Positions 6,177 to 8,142 of a DNA stretch of 8,142 nt are shown one piece after another. The notes below the pieces were generated by a model. That model saw nothing but the letters and a program-made list of their open reading frames with translations. It was not told the DNA's origin and did no database searches. Source of the stretch: an uncultured Phascolarctobacterium sp. (GTDB taxonomy: Bacteria; Bacillota; Negativicutes; Acidaminococcales; Acidaminococcaceae). How positions within the stretch are numbered: position 1 is the stretch's first letter; every line of letters begins with the position of its first letter. The DNA is taken from the NCBI GenBank assembly GCA_949287345.1, contig CASEGD010000040.1:1-8142 (forward strand), given 5' to 3'. A program made the position numbers and the translations under genes.

Positions 6177-6203
6177 AAGCCGGTTTTTGCGCCGGCTTTT
6201 TTT
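6177..6203 (+). terminator. Terminator of the DEAD-box helicase gene
   Basis: AAGCCGG (6177-6183) pairs with CCGGCTT (6192-6198) around an eight-base loop. The run of seven T starts within the stem end (6197-6203). It begins five bases after the stop codon, so the helicase gene is probably monocistronic and gltX is transcribed separately. Confidence 0.93.
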
Positions 6204-6209
6204 ATCCTG

Positions 6210-6230
6210 CGCAAGCAGATTTAACTTGCG
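6210..6230. repeat. Inverted repeat just upstream of the gltX promoter
   Basis: CGCAAG (6210-6215) and CTTGCG (6225-6230) form a 6-bp inverted repeat with a nine-base spacer. It ends four bases before the -35 box of the gltX promoter, a position where a regulator could bind. It may also be chance. Confidence 0.35.
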
Positions 6231-6234
6231 GAAA

Positions 6235-6263
6235 TTGCTTTATAGCCCGCAAAGTTGTATAAT
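6235..6263 (+). promoter_or_regulatory. gltX promoter
   Basis: TTGCTT (6235-6240) and a perfect TATAAT (6258-6263) are 17 bases apart; a second TATAAT follows at 6264-6269. The leader would be about 30 bases, too short for a T-box riboswitch. The -35 and spacing are the same as in the promoter read at 3186-3158 on the other strand. Confidence 0.7.
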
Positions 6264-6301
6264 TATAATGTTACAGAGTTTTTTATTGAGGAGACGATGA
6301 A

Positions 6302-7765
6302 ATGAACGAAATTCGCGTGCGTTTTGCACCAAGCCCTACTGGTTATTTACATATCGGCGGAGCAAGGACGGCCCTGTTTAACTGGCTGTTTGCCCGCAAA
6401 AACGGCGGCAAACTGGTGCTGCGCATTGAAGATACCGATACCGAACGTTTGAAAGAGGACAGCGTCAGCCAGATTTTGACGAGCCTGAAATGGCTGGGCT
6501 TAAACTGGGACGAAGGCCCGGAAGTTGGCGGCGAAGCTGGCCCGTACTTCCAGAGCGAGCGCCTGCCGCTGTATAAGGAAGTGGCACAGCGCTTACTGGA
6601 CGAGGGCAAGGCATACTATTGCTTCTGTACTCCGGCGGATTTGGAGGCGCAGCGCGAAAAACAGCGTGCGCTTAAACAGCCGTTCCGTTATGCGCGCACC
6701 TGCCGCGATATCCCCGTGGAAGAAGCCAAAGCGCGTGTGGCAGCGGGCGAACCGTATTCCGTGCGTTTAAAAATACCGACCGAAGGCACTTTGACCGTGC
6801 ATGATTTAATTCACGGCGATGTTACCTTTGATTTGACCCAGTTTGACGATTTTGTAATTGTAAAAAGCAACGGCATGCCGACCTATAACTTCGCTGTAGT
6901 TATCGATGACCATATGATGCGCATCAGCCATGTGCTGCGTGCCGAAGAACATTTAAGCAACACGCCGAAGCAGATTTTGATGTACGAAGCCTGCGGTTTT
7001 GAAACGCCTAAATTCGGCCATATGCCGATGATTTTGGCACCGGACCGCAGTAAATTAAGCAAGCGCCACGGCGCGACCAGCGTTGAGGAGTTCCGTAGCC
7101 AGGGCTATCTGAACAAAGCTATTGTTAACTACCTGACCCTGCTTGGCTGGGGCCCCGGCGATGAACGCGAAATTTTCAGCCTTGAAGAAACCGTAAAACT
7201 GTTTGAGCTGGAACAGATGAGCAAAAAAGCCGCTGTTTACGACGTTAAAAAGCTGACCTGGATGAACGGCCAGTATCTCAGCAGCCTGCCGCTGGAAGAA
7301 ATCCTGCCGGAAGCAGAGCCGTTCTTTGTAAAATCCGGCCTTGTAACGGAAGAATGGCTGAAAGAAAATAAAGAATACTTTGCCAAACTGGTGGACGTTG
7401 TGCGCGTGCGCGTAAAAACCTTGCAGGAGGTTGTTGACGCCAGCGAATACTTCTTTAAAGATGTGGAAAGCTACGACGAAAAAGGCGTTGCCAAACATTT
7501 TAAACCGGAAGCCGTTGAGCTTTTGCAGGCCTGCATTGACGGCATTAAGGCACTGCCTGAATTTAACCTTGAAACCACCGAAGCGCTGTACAATAAAATT
7601 GCCGAAGAACACGGCTTGTCCCTCGGCAAAGCCATCCACCCGACACGCCTTGCGCTGACCGGGCGCACCGTAAGCCCCGGCCTGTTTGACGTAATGGTGC
7701 TGCTGGGACGCGAAAAATGCCTGGCGCGCATGGAAAAAGCAGTTGAATTTATTAAGAGTATGTAA
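6302..7765 (+). CDS. gltX: Glutamyl-tRNA synthetase
   Basis: A class I aminoacyl-tRNA synthetase that charges tRNA-Glu in the cytoplasm. In many Bacillota it also misacylates tRNA-Gln for later amidation; whether it does here cannot be read. The 487-aa length is standard. PSPTGYLHIGGARTAL (10-25) contains the GluRS form of the HIGH motif, RIEDTD (41-46) is the glutamate-site block, and KLSKRHG (251-257) is the KMSKS equivalent. The helical anticodon-binding region fills about 300-487, with HPTRLALTGR and SPGLFDVM near the end. Cys108, Cys110 and Cys134 match three ligands of the zinc site of the E. coli enzyme; the fourth (His) is not preserved. The ATG at 6302 follows GAGGAG (6288-6293) by eight bases. 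The next gene starts 18 bases after the stop and is likely co-transcribed. Confidence 0.97.
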   Translation: MNEIRVRFAPSPTGYLHIGGARTALFNWLFARKNGGKLVLRIEDTDTERLKEDSVSQILTSLKWLGLNWDEGPEVGGEAGPYFQSERLPLYKEVAQRLLDEGKAYYCFCTPADLEAQREKQRALKQPFRYARTCRDIPVEEAKARVAAGEPYSVRLKIPTEGTLTVHDLIHGDVTFDLTQFDDFVIVKSNGMPTYNFAVVIDDHMMRISHVLRAEEHLSNTPKQILMYEACGFETPKFGHMPMILAPDRSKLSKRHGATSVEEFRSQGYLNKAIVNYLTLLGWGPGDEREIFSLEETVKLFELEQMSKKAAVYDVKKLTWMNGQYLSSLPLEEILPEAEPFFVKSGLVTEEWLKENKEYFAKLVDVVRVRVKTLQEVVDASEYFFKDVESYDEKGVAKHFKPEAVELLQACIDGIKALPEFNLETTEALYNKIAEEHGLSLGKAIHPTRLALTGRTVSPGLFDVMVLLGREKCLARMEKAVEFIKSM

Positions 7766-7783
7766 TAACGGAGGTAAGGAAAG

Positions 7784-8142
7784 ATGAAGTTTACCGGACT
7801 GTTTTTAGCTTTGATGATGATGGCTTCCGTAGCCTTTGCGGAGCAGCCCGCCACCGTGTACAGCCGCGTGATGAGCGGCAGCGTAACGGGCATGATGCCC
7901 GAAACGGACGGGCTGGACAATGTTGACCTGCAAAAAAGCTCCAACAGCGTGCTGCGTAATGCCGCCGAAAGCATTACCAAACAGCTCGGCAGCTGCAATC
8001 TTTCCTACACCGTAACGCTGAACCGCCCCAGCGTAGCAGGCATTTTGCTGAAAGCCGAAAACGCATCGGGCGTGCTTTATAAGGGCATCAACATTGATTT
8101 AACCACCGGCAAAGAGCTGGATTTGACGGATATTTTCCGCGA
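7784..8142 (+). CDS. Secreted DUF3298-like protein (3' end outside the window)
   Basis: A partial gene; 119 codons are visible with no stop. The product starts with a clear Sec signal peptide: MKFTGLFLALMMMASVAFA, with probable cleavage after AFA at residue 19. The mature part includes SYTVTLNRPSVAGILL (about 74-89) and GINIDLTTGKELDLTDIF, which strongly resembles the DUF3298/RsiV-type C-terminal domain, where 'D-(L)-T-T-G-K' and 'L-x-D-I/L-F' are common. Such domains occur in secreted or membrane-anchored proteins and in anti-sigma factor RsiV, where the fold binds lysozyme. No lipobox or membrane anchor is seen here, so a free envelope or secreted protein is the safest reading. The ATG follows a GGAGG (7770-7774) by nine bases, and it lies 18 bases after gltX, suggesting read-through transcription despite an unrelated role. 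Confidence 0.8.
   Translation, partial: MKFTGLFLALMMMASVAFAEQPATVYSRVMSGSVTGMMPETDGLDNVDLQKSSNSVLRNAAESITKQLGSCNLSYTVTLNRPSVAGILLKAENASGVLYKGINIDLTTGKELDLTDIFR

Noticed and set aside
5393..6214. Long minus-strand open frame (273 codons) opposite the helicase gene
   Set aside because: It is antisense to a gene with every DEAD-box motif, its product has no recognisable domain, and long antisense frames are expected from the codon bias of GC-rich genes.
6204..6301. T-box or other amino-acid-responsive leader before gltX
   Set aside because: The predicted leader is only about 30 bases, with no T-box sequence or antiterminator; the hairpin at 6177-6203 belongs to the helicase gene.
7055..7998. 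Minus-strand open frames opposite gltX and the start of the secreted protein gene
   Set aside because: These are shadows of well-supported plus-strand genes, with no ribosome sites or recognisable domains.

Overview
The window looks like an ordinary chromosomal segment of a Bacillota bacterium. The separate, Gram-positive-length secD and secF genes, the strong AGGAGG-type ribosome sites and the sigma-70-like promoters point that way. The mid-GC coding style and neighbour set suggest the Negativicutes (for example Phascolarctobacterium-like gut bacteria). The phylum is a reasonable inference; the class is a guess, because there is no rRNA or other marker in the window.

Positions 6-2724 form a plus-strand operon: a 5-formyltetrahydrofolate cyclo-ligase, then secD (TTG start) and secF, which overlap by one base. 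A 14-bp hairpin at 2747-2777 ends it and also serves the convergent gene. SecF carries Gly where the family usually has the membrane-embedded Asp tied to proton coupling; SecD keeps its own conserved Asp.

Positions 2791-4264 are a visibly AT-rich islet. In the 60 bases at 3361-3420 only 13 are G/C, against 32 in the 60 bases at 7141-7200. It holds two divergent genes: a small unrecognised 109-aa protein (minus) and a 334-aa protein with a PD-(D/E)XK nuclease signature (plus). They are transcribed from back-to-back promoters whose -35 boxes are 11 bp apart. Downstream, 4265-4440 holds no convincing gene but has strong inverted repeats, so it may be a structured RNA or an interspersed repeat. 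A bidirectional terminator follows at 4459-4494. The islet with terminators on both sides is the best candidate for acquired, possibly defensive, DNA.

Positions 4504-4725 (minus) encode a 73-aa single-pass membrane protein with a coiled-coil-like segment. Divergent from it is a DEAD-box RNA helicase gene (4919-6172) with an extended -10 promoter and a hairpin plus T-run in its leader; motif II reads DEVD. A strong terminator follows. Then gltX (glutamyl-tRNA synthetase, 6302-7765) has its own promoter, and a secreted DUF3298-like protein starts at 7784 and runs off the window.

The housekeeping genes cover one-carbon metabolism, protein export, RNA remodelling and tRNA charging, and are joined by position rather than by one pathway. 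No tRNA, rRNA, CRISPR array or transposase was seen.
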